DNA from: a virus
Virus record (IMG/VR): IMGVR_UViG_3300028410_000044
Span: 1-30,221 of that record
Length of the DNA stretch: 30,221 nucleotides
Direction: 5' to 3' (one strand)
Shown here piece after piece: positions 18,323 to 25,541 of the stretch. The notes beneath the pieces were generated by a model. That model made no database searches and was not told the origin of the DNA. It saw only the letters and a list, made by a program, of their open reading frames with translations. Numbering within the stretch: position 1 is the stretch's first letter; the number at the start of each line of letters is the position of its first letter. The translations under genes and the position numbers were made by a program.

Positions 18323-20095
18323 ATGATAAGAATAAAAGATTTAACAGTAAAGAATTTTATGAGTGTAGGCAACGTGTCGCAGGGACTGGACTTCAACAAA
18401 GAAAAGCTAACACTGGTCCTAGGCGAAAACTTAGACCAAGGCGGTGACGACAGTGGCTCTCGTAATGGTACAGGCAAGACTACTATCATTAACGCTCTCA
18501 GCTATGCACTGTACGGCCAGGCGCTGACAAGTATCAAGAAAAATAACTTGATCAACAAGACCAATAGAAAAGGCATGTTGGTTACTCTGCACTTTGAAAA
18601 AGACGGGTTAGACTATCGCATTGAACGCGGGCGTTCACCTAACGTTTTGAAGTTTTACATCAACGATCAAGAACAAGAAATGATTGATGAGTCTCAAGGC
18701 GACAGTCGTAAAACACAAGAGTCTATTAACGACCTTCTTGGCATGACTCACGACATGTTCAAACATATTGTTGCGTTAAACACTTATTCAGAGCCTTTTC
18801 TCAGTATGAGAACAAATGACCAAAGAGCTATCATTGAGCAGCTTCTTGGTATTACGATTTTGTCTGAGAAAGCAGATACCCTAAAAGAGAAGATTCGTCA
18901 TGTAAAGGCTGAAATTGTAGAAGAAACTCTTAAGATCGAAGCTATTCAATCAGCAAACGTTAAGATTGAACGCACCATCGAGAGCTTAGAAACAAAGCAA
19001 AAGGCCTGGAACACAAAGAAGCGACAAGATGCCAAAAAGCTAGAAGGCGCTATTCAAGAGCTTGAACACCTTGACATCGAAAAAGAACTTGAGTCACATG
19101 ACAAGCTAAGCAGGTGGTCAGAACTTAATAACCAGATCACAGCACTGCAAAAAGAAAGAAGCACATTAGAAAATGCTGTGACAAGAGCAGATAAGACTCT
19201 TGACAAGGTCAAGAAAGACATTGACGAGCTCAAAGACGCAACCTGCTACGCTTGTGGTCAAGAACTTCATGCAGACAAGAAAAAAGAAATTCTTGACAAG
19301 AAAACTAAAGAGCTTGAAGACGCAACTGCTTACCAAACTGAGGTAACAGGAAAGTTCGAAAAAGTAATGAACAGCCTTGACGAGATCGGAGACATCGATG
19401 GCAAGCCAAGCACCTTCTACGAAACAGCCAAGGAAGCATACGAACACCAAAATAACGTTACAAGTTTACAACAGGCACTCGAGTCGAAACTACAGGAAGA
19501 AGATCCTTACCAAAGTCAGATTGACGAGCTTAAACAAGAGGCAATCCAAGAAATAGACTGGACTCCTGTTAATGATTTAACTAATGTTAAAGAGCACGAA
19601 GAGTTCTTACTCAAGCTCTTAACCAACAAAGATTCGTTTATTCGTAAGAAAATTATTGATCAGAACCTAGCGTACTTGAATCACAGACTCACATATTACT
19701 TGGACCGTTTAGGTTTGCCTCACCAGGTTGAATTCCAAAACGACTTGAATGTGGAGATTACCCAATTAGGCCAAGATCTAGACTTTGATAACTTATCGCG
19801 TGGCGAACGAAACAGGCTTATACTAGGTCTTAGCTTTGCTTTCCGCGACGTTTGGGAGAGTTTGTATCAGAACGTAAACTTGCTGTTCATAGACGAATTG
19901 ATTGATTCGGGTCTTGACTCAGCGGGTGTAGAAAACGCGCTCAGTGTGCTAAAGAAAATTGGTAGGGAACGTGAAAAGAATATCTTCCTTATCTCGCACA
20001 AAGACGAGCTTGTAGGAAGAGTAAATCACATACTTAAAGTAATTAAGGACGGCGGATTTACATCATACGCTAATGATGTAGATGTAGTTGAATAA
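18323..20095 (+). CDS. 46: Recombination endonuclease subunit gp46 (Rad50/SbcC-like ATPase)
   Basis: This 590-aa SMC/Rad50-type ATPase partners gp47. The Walker A motif is GSRNGTGKT at residues 45-53. A long coiled coil runs from about 180 to 440 and is split by a zinc hook, CYAC, with Cys308 and Cys311, used for dimer linking. The C-terminal lobe has the ABC signature LSRGE at 491-495, the Walker B segment LLFIDE at 520-525 and the switch histidine in LISHKD at 559. All expected catalytic parts are present. Length is close to T4 gp46 (560 aa). It starts one base after the gp47 stop, and its stop is one base before the next ATG. Confidence 0.96.
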   Translation: MIRIKDLTVKNFMSVGNVSQGLDFNKEKLTLVLGENLDQGGDDSGSRNGTGKTTIINALSYALYGQALTSIKKNNLINKTNRKGMLVTLHFEKDGLDYRIERGRSPNVLKFYINDQEQEMIDESQGDSRKTQESINDLLGMTHDMFKHIVALNTYSEPFLSMRTNDQRAIIEQLLGITILSEKADTLKEKIRHVKAEIVEETLKIEAIQSANVKIERTIESLETKQKAWNTKKRQDAKKLEGAIQELEHLDIEKELESHDKLSRWSELNNQITALQKERSTLENAVTRADKTLDKVKKDIDELKDATCYACGQELHADKKKEILDKKTKELEDATAYQTEVTGKFEKVMNSLDEIGDIDGKPSTFYETAKEAYEHQNNVTSLQQALESKLQEEDPYQSQIDELKQEAIQEIDWTPVNDLTNVKEHEEFLLKLLTNKDSFIRKKIIDQNLAYLNHRLTYYLDRLGLPHQVEFQNDLNVEITQLGQDLDFDNLSRGERNRLILGLSFAFRDVWESLYQNVNLLFIDELIDSGLDSAGVENALSVLKKIGREREKNIFLISHKDELVGRVNHILKVIKDGGFTSYANDVDVVE

Positions 20096-20096
20096 A

Positions 20097-20438
20097 ATGG
20101 ATCCGAAAAAGAAAGGCGAACAGATGCGGGCTGCTAAAGGTCCGCATCCAACCCCAAAGCAACAAGAAGAATACAGAACTGTAAGTGACGAAGACTTCAC
20201 TGACAGTCACGATGCTCTTGCCAAGGCTTACCTCGCCTACTTTGATGCATATTTCTTGTATATCAAGAAAGGTTCAATAAGGTCCTACTACGAATGCCAG
20301 AAACAGCTTCGTACCGTCATCGAACAGGCTAAAATAGTACAGAAGGATTGTCAAGATAACTTCTATAAAGATAGAAAACGCCCAGGCGTTCACAAACAAA
20401 GGAAATTAGATGCCCAGCAAAAGCAAAACAAAAGGTAA
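20097..20438 (+). CDS. Small basic protein of unknown function between gp46 and the resolvase
   Basis: I do not recognise this 113-aa protein. It begins MDPKKKGEQMRAAKG, has a central predicted helical pair with many aromatic residues (LAKAYLAYFDAYFLYIKKG, then SIRSYYECQKQL) and ends in a strongly basic tail (KRPGVHKQRKLDAQQ). No Shine-Dalgarno sequence is evident. The ATG lies one base after the gp46 stop, so re-initiation is likely. A TTG at 20088 would add three residues. The 3' end overlaps the next gene by 29 bases in another frame. The basic tail and the location within a recombination gene group would fit a nucleic-acid-binding or accessory role, but that is only inference. Confidence 0.7.
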   Translation: MDPKKKGEQMRAAKGPHPTPKQQEEYRTVSDEDFTDSHDALAKAYLAYFDAYFLYIKKGSIRSYYECQKQLRTVIEQAKIVQKDCQDNFYKDRKRPGVHKQRKLDAQQKQNKR

Positions 20439-20931
20439 GACGTTCGAAAGAGAGATAGCAACTTTTCTATCCCAAGCATACAACGACAGTTTTACAAGAG
20501 TTCCAGACTCGGGTGCCTTTACCGGCGGTAAGAACGCACACAGACGTGACACACTAACTGAAGGACAGGTACGTGCACACAAGGGCGACATAATACCTCC
20601 TGATGATTGGAAACACTTTAACTGCGAATGTAAAAATTACGCAGATTTTAGTTTCCATCAACTCTTTACCAAGAGCCCTGTTCCTATATTGGAGCAATGG
20701 CTTGAGCAAACACTAGAGGCAGCAGACCCAGGCGATTGTAACATCCTATTCATGAAATTCAACCGTAAAGGCAAATATGTGGCATACTTAATGCCCGAGC
20801 CATTCTATACCATCAGGCACTTAGATTATATCGATAAAGGCGGCAACATTTGGCGCATTACAGGCTTTGACGACTTCTTTGAACACAACGCTGTGAACTT
20901 CGAAGGTCGTTGTAAATCACACTCCAACTAA
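20410..20931 (+). CDS. Hjc-like Holliday junction resolvase (PD-(D/E)XK nuclease)
   Basis: The 173-aa protein shows the pattern of archaeal-type Hjc and related PD-(D/E)XK resolvases. It has an N-terminal helix with KGKTFEREIATFL (Glu13), the segment TRVPDSGAFTG that corresponds to the R-x-P-x-S-G loop, then KGDII with Asp60, and CECKNY with Glu73 and Lys75. These are the expected metal-binding and catalytic positions. In T4 the junction-debranching enzyme is gp49 (endonuclease VII), an unrelated fold. Here a PD-(D/E)XK enzyme next to gp46/gp47 could do that job before packaging. The start at 20410 has AAAGGAAA 4-5 bases upstream and overlaps the preceding ORF. A more general restriction-type nuclease remains possible. 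Confidence 0.75.
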   Translation: MPSKSKTKGKTFEREIATFLSQAYNDSFTRVPDSGAFTGGKNAHRRDTLTEGQVRAHKGDIIPPDDWKHFNCECKNYADFSFHQLFTKSPVPILEQWLEQTLEAADPGDCNILFMKFNRKGKYVAYLMPEPFYTIRHLDYIDKGGNIWRITGFDDFFEHNAVNFEGRCKSHSN

Positions 20932-20942
20932 AATTCTCAAAA

Positions 20943-20992
20943 CTTAGGCATACAAAGGCACACTTAGGCATACAAAGGCACACATAGGCAAT
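20943..20992. repeat. Helically phased direct repeat, AGGCA every 10 bp
   Basis: The 20-bp unit CTTAGGCATACAAAGGCACA occurs twice in tandem (20943-20962 and 20963-20982), followed by a degenerate third copy. AGGCA starts at 20946, 20956, 20966, 20976 and 20986, exactly 10 bp apart five times. That is about one helical turn and would present identical sites on one face of the DNA. It lies 12 bases after the resolvase stop codon. Confidence 0.9.
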
Positions 20993-20999
20993 ACAATCA

Positions 21000-21475
21000 G
21001 TACTGTTTGGTCGGGGCTGCTCGACTCATCAAGAGTTTGCGTGTAAACGTCGACGGAGTTGATGAACTGAAAGGCAAATGCTAACTCAAGGCTTAAAAGA
21101 TATGGGCTCTGTGAAAAAGAAACAACCCAGGGGCAAGTGATTCTGCTTAACAAGAATTAACTACCTTCCGTTGATATGTGAAGCTAGAGTAAGGGGTACC
21201 GGTCAACCGCCTCTGTTGTAGAAATACAAATCTCTTTTGTTAAGATGGTGATGCTCACTCAGATGAAATCTGTTTTCTCCATTAATTTCACCCCTAGTAC
21301 GGGTGAATTATGGCTCCTCTATCTAGATGAATATAAGAACAATACACTTCGTGTCTTGCTTAACCACTTAATTCATACACTTTAAAACACAAATACAAAA
21401 GAAACAATAGTTTGAGCGCAAGCGAAAAACTTGTGTTGGCGAAGCAAACACATATACAGTAGCTTCGCAATTGCA
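21000..21475 (+). ncRNA. Candidate structured noncoding RNA, unidentified
   Basis: Many short, well-formed inverted repeats follow one another. TTGTA/TACAA closes a GAAA tetraloop (21216-21229). CAGAT/ATCTG pairs at 21260-21272. TTCACCC/GGGTGAA (21287-21307) is extended by CCAT/ATGG (21279-21313). ACAC/GTGT is flanked by CAA/TTG (21340-21358). GCGAAGC/GCTTCGC pairs at 21439-21468. Near the 5' side, TCATCAA/TTGATGA (21026-21065) and TCGAC/GTCGA (21021-21053) cross each other, as in a pseudoknot or switch. No promoter was recognised and the strand is uncertain, because hairpins are nearly symmetric. It does not read as tmRNA, RNase P or tRNA. It could be a large phage RNA of an undescribed or unrecognised class, or an elaborate 3' untranslated region. 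Confidence 0.35.
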
Positions 21476-21537
21476 TAAATGGATAGCTCTGGATTAATAT
21501 TCTGTTTGTGAATTCTCTTAGATGAGATTGTATAGTC

Positions 21538-21567
21538 AAAAAAAAGCACCTACGTTTGTAAGTGCTC
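21538..21567 (-). terminator. Rho-independent terminator of the gp26-like operon
   Basis: Read on the minus strand, AGCAC and GTGCT form a stem (one mismatch, then GTA/TAC) around a 4-base loop, followed by a run of T residues matching the A tract at 21538-21546. It lies 18 bases beyond the stop of the 75-aa gene and would end that transcript before the structured region. Confidence 0.85.
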
Positions 21568-21584
21568 TGTAATTACTTTAACTC

Positions 21585-21812
21585 TTAAAAGAAAGGCATG
21601 CCTGAGCGTTTCGTATTCTCTAAGTTGTCTTCTATGAGATCTGCTATTAGTTCTCGATCTTCTGGACACAGATAGTAGGCCTCTTCGAGTGTTAGTCCTC
21701 CTCGCATAAACCAACACATCTTTGTTAGCTCTGCTTTAAACTGCTTGGATTGACCGTCTAGGGTTTTAACCTCGTCGAGGATCTGTTTGACGGACCATGA
21801 TAAAACCCTCAT
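21585..21812 (-). CDS. Small tail/baseplate assembly protein, downstream partner in a -1 frameshift
   Basis: This 75-aa ORF starts with ATG at 21812 inside the stop region of the upstream gene (ATGA overlap) and has no Shine-Dalgarno sequence of its own. It is made of short helices and ends WFMRGGLTLEEAYYLCP, then EDRELIADLIEDN and a C-terminal SGMPFF. The size, acidic helical character and position resemble the second part of phage tail assembly chaperone pairs such as lambda gpT. Its frame is -1 relative to the upstream gene, and a slippery sequence with a downstream stem lies at the junction, so it may be made mainly as the C-terminal part of a 364-aa fusion. From memory, marine T4-like phages have similar small proteins next to gp26-like genes. 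The exact T4 counterpart (gp51 or another) is unclear. Confidence 0.75.
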   Translation of the reverse strand: MRVLSWSVKQILDEVKTLDGQSKQFKAELTKMCWFMRGGLTLEEAYYLCPEDRELIADLIEDNLENTKRSGMPFF

Positions 21813-21824
21813 CCGAAAAAATTT
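21760..21824 (-). promoter_or_regulatory. Programmed -1 ribosomal frameshift signal
   Basis: On the minus strand the upstream gene ends ACA AAT TTT TTC GGA TGA. This contains two overlapping slippery heptamers in the correct phase, A_AAT_TTT (21824 to 21818) and T_TTT_TTC (21821 to 21815). Five to eight bases later a 9-bp perfect inverted repeat begins, AGGGTTTTA (21809 to 21801) with TAAAACCCT (21768 to 21760). It encloses a smaller hairpin, CCTCGACGAGG (21780 to 21770). A -1 slip leads straight into the frame of the 75-aa ORF and gives a 364-residue product. Confidence 0.75.
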
Positions 21825-22678
21825 GTTTGATCGAACGTAATTGGAATCTCGTATGTCTCTGGCACCCCAGCTTCGATCTCTTCTTCAGTAGCGTCAACTA
21901 CCATAGGCTTGATTGAGAAACTTTCTTTTTGTGTCTCTAGATGATCTGTAACTTTTTTGAACAAGTCCTTGTCAGCATTGTCAACAAACTCGCTGATGTG
22001 CTCTTTGTTAGTAACTGTTTGGTCTTCAAACTGAACAGCGGCAATACTTGCTTTAAGTGTTCCTACAGTCATGTCAGTTAGCTTAGTGAAGCTGCGGTTG
22101 AAAGCCAATAGTTTTTCTTCCTCTGGCATGTCGTCGTCGTTTACAATGCTGAAGATTCTCTGCTCTTCGAACGTCTTGATGCTCAGTTCAGTAAACTCTC
22201 TGTAGGTAAGAGGACGAAGAATAACCTTCATACCGTCGAGCTCAACTACGTTGTTGTACTCAGCAGCGTTTAGGCTGTCAAGCATTACACGCAGGTCTGT
22301 TTGGAATGTTTTCTCTTCGCCTGTTACAGGAACTTTAATGTGTAGATCCATCATCTCACCGTAGGTTGCAATCCTGATAGCAATTAATATTGCGTCTAGA
22401 TCAAGACTCGGAATTTTCCAACCGTCTTTGATATTAGGCATACAGCTCTCGATAACACTAACTGTTGCTTCACCGTTCAACAATGCATCAGGTGTTTTCA
22501 TAGTCAGTTCATCTTTAGCTGTCATTGCATACACCGGATATTCATTGTTTTCGGTCTTGTCCAGCACTCCCTGCGGGTAGAATTCGCCGGAACTAGGCAG
22601 CGAGACATAGATCTTTGGCTGTCTAAAGTACTTCTGTAAGGGGTTTGAACCCTGATTTGGCGCGTGCATTTCTGCCAT
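21809..22678 (-). CDS. gp26-like baseplate/tail assembly protein (T4_baseplate family, tail-chaperone-like)
   Basis: The 289-aa protein resembles the marine T4-phage proteins annotated as baseplate hub subunit gp26. Visible features are YFRQPKIYVSLPSSGEFYP near the start, MTAKDELTMKTPDALLNG at about residues 50-70, SCMPNIKDGWKIPSLDLDAI, and IAIRIATYGEMM. These are also reminiscent of tail assembly chaperones in other phages. The C-terminal half is acidic and helical. The start at 22678 has AGGAG 6 bases upstream and a late octamer (CATAAATA) at 22727-22720. The frame ends N-F-F-G-stop over a slippery sequence, so a fraction of ribosomes may continue into the 75-aa frame. The divergently placed neighbour is the tape measure gene, which fits a chaperone that coats the tape measure during tail assembly. 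Confidence 0.72.
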   Translation of the reverse strand: MAEMHAPNQGSNPLQKYFRQPKIYVSLPSSGEFYPQGVLDKTENNEYPVYAMTAKDELTMKTPDALLNGEATVSVIESCMPNIKDGWKIPSLDLDAILIAIRIATYGEMMDLHIKVPVTGEEKTFQTDLRVMLDSLNAAEYNNVVELDGMKVILRPLTYREFTELSIKTFEEQRIFSIVNDDDMPEEEKLLAFNRSFTKLTDMTVGTLKASIAAVQFEDQTVTNKEHISEFVDNADKDLFKKVTDHLETQKESFSIKPMVVDATEEEIEAGVPETYEIPITFDQTNFFG

Positions 22679-22689
22679 TTTGTTCTCCT

Positions 22690-22697
22690 GATAAATA
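22690..22697 (+). promoter_or_regulatory. Late promoter octamer for the tape measure gene
   Basis: GATAAATA (22690-22697) fits NATAAATA and lies 57 bases upstream of the GTG start of the tape measure gene. It abuts the ribosome binding site of the divergent gp26-like gene (22684-22689). Confidence 0.6.
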
Positions 22698-22719
22698 CAA
22701 TATAACTATACGTTACACT

Positions 22720-22727
22720 TATTTATG
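22720..22727 (-). promoter_or_regulatory. Late promoter octamer for the gp26-like gene
   Basis: On the minus strand CATAAATA (22727 to 22720) fits NATAAATA, 42 bases upstream of the gene start at 22678. Together with the plus-strand octamer at 22690-22697 it forms a face-to-face pair whose transcripts should overlap by about 10 bases at their 5' ends. Confidence 0.6.
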
Positions 22728-22753
22728 TACGTATATAACCAGGAATCCTTAAA

Positions 22754-25540
22754 GTGGTAGACTCAGTTAACATTGATAACGTCGGTGGCGACACAGGCAT
22801 AGCGTCTGAAGTAACGCTTCAGCGACTTTTAGCTACAATGGAGCTAATGGCCAACAAGACCGGCGCCGATAGTAAGATGGCTGTTAAGAAAGCCAACGAG
22901 CAGTATAAAAAATCTATTCGAGATCTTGACGACGCTACAAAGAAAGCCGCAGAAGAAAAAGAAAAGAACACAAAAGCTACTAAAAAAGCAACCAAGGCTG
23001 CTAAAAGATATGCTGTAACACTTGGCGTAGTTACAAGGACTCTGAGTGCGTTTGTTCAAAGTATTTCTGGATTGACTCAGCAGCTATTCACAGGCAGCAC
23101 AGAACTAGCTAGCTTTACTCAACACATACCTTTAATCGGTCAGCATATATCTGTTCTGTCAGAGTACATCGATGATTCCTTTTCGGCATTTCAAACACTG
23201 TCGTCGTCAGGTGCAGCTTTTAACAACAACCTTAATGAGTTACGATATACTTCTGCAACAGCAAGATTGAGTCTTGAAGACTTTACTGGAATAATACAAA
23301 ACAACACTGACAAGTTAGCAGCACTAGGCGGAACAGCGACTAAAGGTGCAAAAGCAATGGCTAACATGACTGATCAGTTAGGAGCTCAACGTACTCAATT
23401 GTTAAACATGGGTTTCAACTTCGAAGAAATAAACGAAGCCATGATCGACTACGCATACCTAACTCGTACTCAAGGTAGGGTAGAAAACAGAAACACCAAA
23501 CAAGTAGCTGAACGGGCAGCATCTTATGCTACTACACTTCAAACCCTTTCAAAACTTACTGGCGAATCAGTAGACAAGCTAAAAGAAGAACAACAGGCAA
23601 GACAAAACGACGTAGCGTTCCAGCTTAAACTATCAAAGATGGGCGCCGACGAACAAGAAAAAGTCATGAAAGGAATGGCAGAGGCGGCCGCTGCCGGTCC
23701 AGCCGCAGCCGCAAGATTCAAAGAAGTAGTCTTGGGTATGCCTCCGATGTCCAGAGCAACTCAGTTGTTTGAAGCAACTATGGGAGAAGCTGCTACTGGT
23801 ATACGTCGATCAGCAGAAGATGCTATGAACGCCCAAGTAACAACGTCAGACTATGCGGCTATGAGCAGCAGACGAATGGCAGAGATTACCGCCGCTCAGC
23901 TAGAAAGTGCACGAGGTATGGAGAACGTACTGTCGGCTGGTGTAGCGTCTGGCGAAGGTATCGGAGCAGAGCTAGCAGAAATGTTAGGCAACTTGGGCAT
24001 CGATCTAGCACAGTTTGGTGATAAAACTGGCAACGAATTAGTATCAGCAGTAGAAGCAGAAATTGAAGCATCTAAAGAAGAACAGAAAAGTAGATCAGCG
24101 TCAGTTGGCGTGATGGCTAATTTTAACGAGACTCTTGCTAGTGTACGATCATCTTTTGCTAGATTGTTTATTGAAAGCGGTATACTCGACGCATTTGCTA
24201 GGTCTATTGATCATGTGTTGGGCATTCTCAATAAACCAGAGGTAATGGGCAGACTAAGCAAGTACTTGACGTCATTTACTGACAGTCTTAATACATGGTT
24301 GACTGCGTTCAGTAAAGATCCGTCAGGAACGTTAGATAAGATGTGGTCAGACATTGGCGACGGTCTCTTAAAGTCTGTTGGCAGTGGCCTTAAATCTTTG
24401 TTTACTAACCCTTATGTTTTAGGAGTACTTGGAACTTCTATCGCCGCTTTGCTTGCCAAAGATGCAATAGTATCTCGCATGGGAGCTAGCGGCGCTGCCG
24501 GAGCAGCATCAAACGCAGCGCCAGCTGGTGGCAGATCTAGAGGCAGAGGAGGCAGGGGACTAGGCGGAATGCTGGGTAACCTAACTGGAGGAATCCTTGG
24601 AGGCGTAGCAAACGGATTGGTAGCGTTTGCTAATCCGATGGTCATCGCCGGCGCAGTAAACATCGGCTTAGTAATTACTGCAATCGGTGCAGGTATAGCA
24701 GGTGCAGCATGGATAACTGGTAAACTTCTGCCGACGTTTGTTGAAGGCATGAAGAAGTTTGAAGACCTCGACGGCGAAACTTTGGCTGACGTGGGCAAAG
24801 GCCTTCTAGTAATGTCTGGTGCATTAGCAGCATTTGGAGTTGGGTCAGCTGTAGCAGGGTTCGGATCGTTTATTGGAAATATCGGGGAAGGGTTAAACAT
24901 CCTCACCGGCGGCCAATCTCCAGTAGAAAAATTAAAAGAATTCTCAGAACACAAGATAACCGAACAGCAAGTTAACCAGATTGAATTAAATGCACGAGCA
25001 TTTAAAACTTACGCCGAAGCAATGACCGCTGTTGGTGCAGGCAGTGCTATGAGTGCTGTAGGATCAATTGCAAGCAGTATCTCAGGATGGTTTAGTGATT
25101 CTCCATTAGAAAAATTACAAGACTTTGCAGATGAGAATATCAATCATCAAAATCTTAAACGTAACTTGCAGTCAGTTAAAGACTTCCAGGCTGTATTCAG
25201 CAGCATGGGATCAGACAATAACGGTACTATGGGATTAAAGAATCTCGACGTTGATAACGTAATTGACTATGCAGAAGCTATAGAAGAACTAACTGAAGCA
25301 ATAGCAGATTTGAACAAAGAACTTAAAGGAGACAGTGGCGGAGGCTTTGGCCGAGGTAGGTCTCGTGGCGGAAGTTCAGGCGGCTCAGACTACAACGCAG
25401 GCGACTTGTTAGGCCAAATGGACAAGTCGAAGAAAGAAAACGACGTAAATACAACTGACTTGATAAGAGTTTTGGAAGAGATAAAAAACCTAAACAAGCG
25501 TACACTCAGATCAATAAACGAAATAAGGGATTCACAATAA
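22754..25540 (+). CDS. Tail tape measure protein
   Basis: This 928-aa protein has tape measure character: a charged N-terminal coiled coil (about residues 40-90, rich in Lys, Glu and Ala), long Ala-rich helical stretches through residues 100-470, and a cluster of hydrophobic segments around 550-720 (NPYVLGVLGTSIAALLA, then FANPMVIAGAVNIGLVITAI, then GLLVMSGALAAFG). A Gly/Arg/Ser-rich linker near residue 590 and another near 870 interrupt it. The C-terminal helix is again charged. It takes the place of T4 gp29 (590 aa), and the greater length would predict a longer tail. The start is GTG at 22754 with AGGAA 8 bases upstream. It sits beside the chaperone-like gp26 gene and is followed directly by the portal gene. 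Confidence 0.82.
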   Translation: MVDSVNIDNVGGDTGIASEVTLQRLLATMELMANKTGADSKMAVKKANEQYKKSIRDLDDATKKAAEEKEKNTKATKKATKAAKRYAVTLGVVTRTLSAFVQSISGLTQQLFTGSTELASFTQHIPLIGQHISVLSEYIDDSFSAFQTLSSSGAAFNNNLNELRYTSATARLSLEDFTGIIQNNTDKLAALGGTATKGAKAMANMTDQLGAQRTQLLNMGFNFEEINEAMIDYAYLTRTQGRVENRNTKQVAERAASYATTLQTLSKLTGESVDKLKEEQQARQNDVAFQLKLSKMGADEQEKVMKGMAEAAAAGPAAAARFKEVVLGMPPMSRATQLFEATMGEAATGIRRSAEDAMNAQVTTSDYAAMSSRRMAEITAAQLESARGMENVLSAGVASGEGIGAELAEMLGNLGIDLAQFGDKTGNELVSAVEAEIEASKEEQKSRSASVGVMANFNETLASVRSSFARLFIESGILDAFARSIDHVLGILNKPEVMGRLSKYLTSFTDSLNTWLTAFSKDPSGTLDKMWSDIGDGLLKSVGSGLKSLFTNPYVLGVLGTSIAALLAKDAIVSRMGASGAAGAASNAAPAGGRSRGRGGRGLGGMLGNLTGGILGGVANGLVAFANPMVIAGAVNIGLVITAIGAGIAGAAWITGKLLPTFVEGMKKFEDLDGETLADVGKGLLVMSGALAAFGVGSAVAGFGSFIGNIGEGLNILTGGQSPVEKLKEFSEHKITEQQVNQIELNARAFKTYAEAMTAVGAGSAMSAVGSIASSISGWFSDSPLEKLQDFADENINHQNLKRNLQSVKDFQAVFSSMGSDNNGTMGLKNLDVDNVIDYAEAIEELTEAIADLNKELKGDSGGGFGRGRSRGGSSGGSDYNAGDLLGQMDKSKKENDVNTTDLIRVLEEIKNLNKRTLRSINEIRDSQ

Positions 25541-25541
25541 C

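Larger units (their letters stand above)
20932..21584. other. 653-bp region without a convincing gene, between convergent genes
   Basis: The gene on the left runs rightward and the gene on the right runs leftward, so both end here. In order the stretch holds a short-period direct repeat (20943-20992), a hairpin-rich part (about 21000-21470) and a rho-independent terminator for the minus strand (21538-21567). The longest ATG-initiated plus-strand ORF seen (21245-21385, 46 codons) lacks a ribosome binding site and runs across three strong hairpins. No tRNA T-arm was found by eye on either strand. Confidence 0.8.

Noticed and set aside
21057-21090. Hammerhead-ribozyme-like TGATGA...GAAA
   Set aside because: Only three bases separate the two core boxes, so no stem II can form.
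21009-21110. tmRNA-like start (GGGGCTG followed by TCGAC)
   Set aside because: The conserved D-loop context is missing and no matching T-arm or acceptor strand with CCA was found downstream on either strand.
21095-21125. Group I intron S-like element (AAGATATGGGC)
   Set aside because: No matching P, Q or R elements, and the region does not interrupt any gene.
20944-21153. 69-codon minus-strand ORF over the repeat
   Set aside because: It reads through the 10-bp repeat, has no Shine-Dalgarno sequence and lies beyond the minus-strand terminator.
21245-21385. 46-codon ORF in the intergenic region
   Set aside because: It has no ribosome binding site, crosses three strong hairpins, and shows no recognisable protein motif; better explained as chance within a structured sequence.
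24412-24954. 180-codon minus-strand ORF inside the tape measure gene
   Set aside because: Pro/Ala-rich antisense shadow of the Gly/Ala-rich coding sequence, with no start signals of its own.
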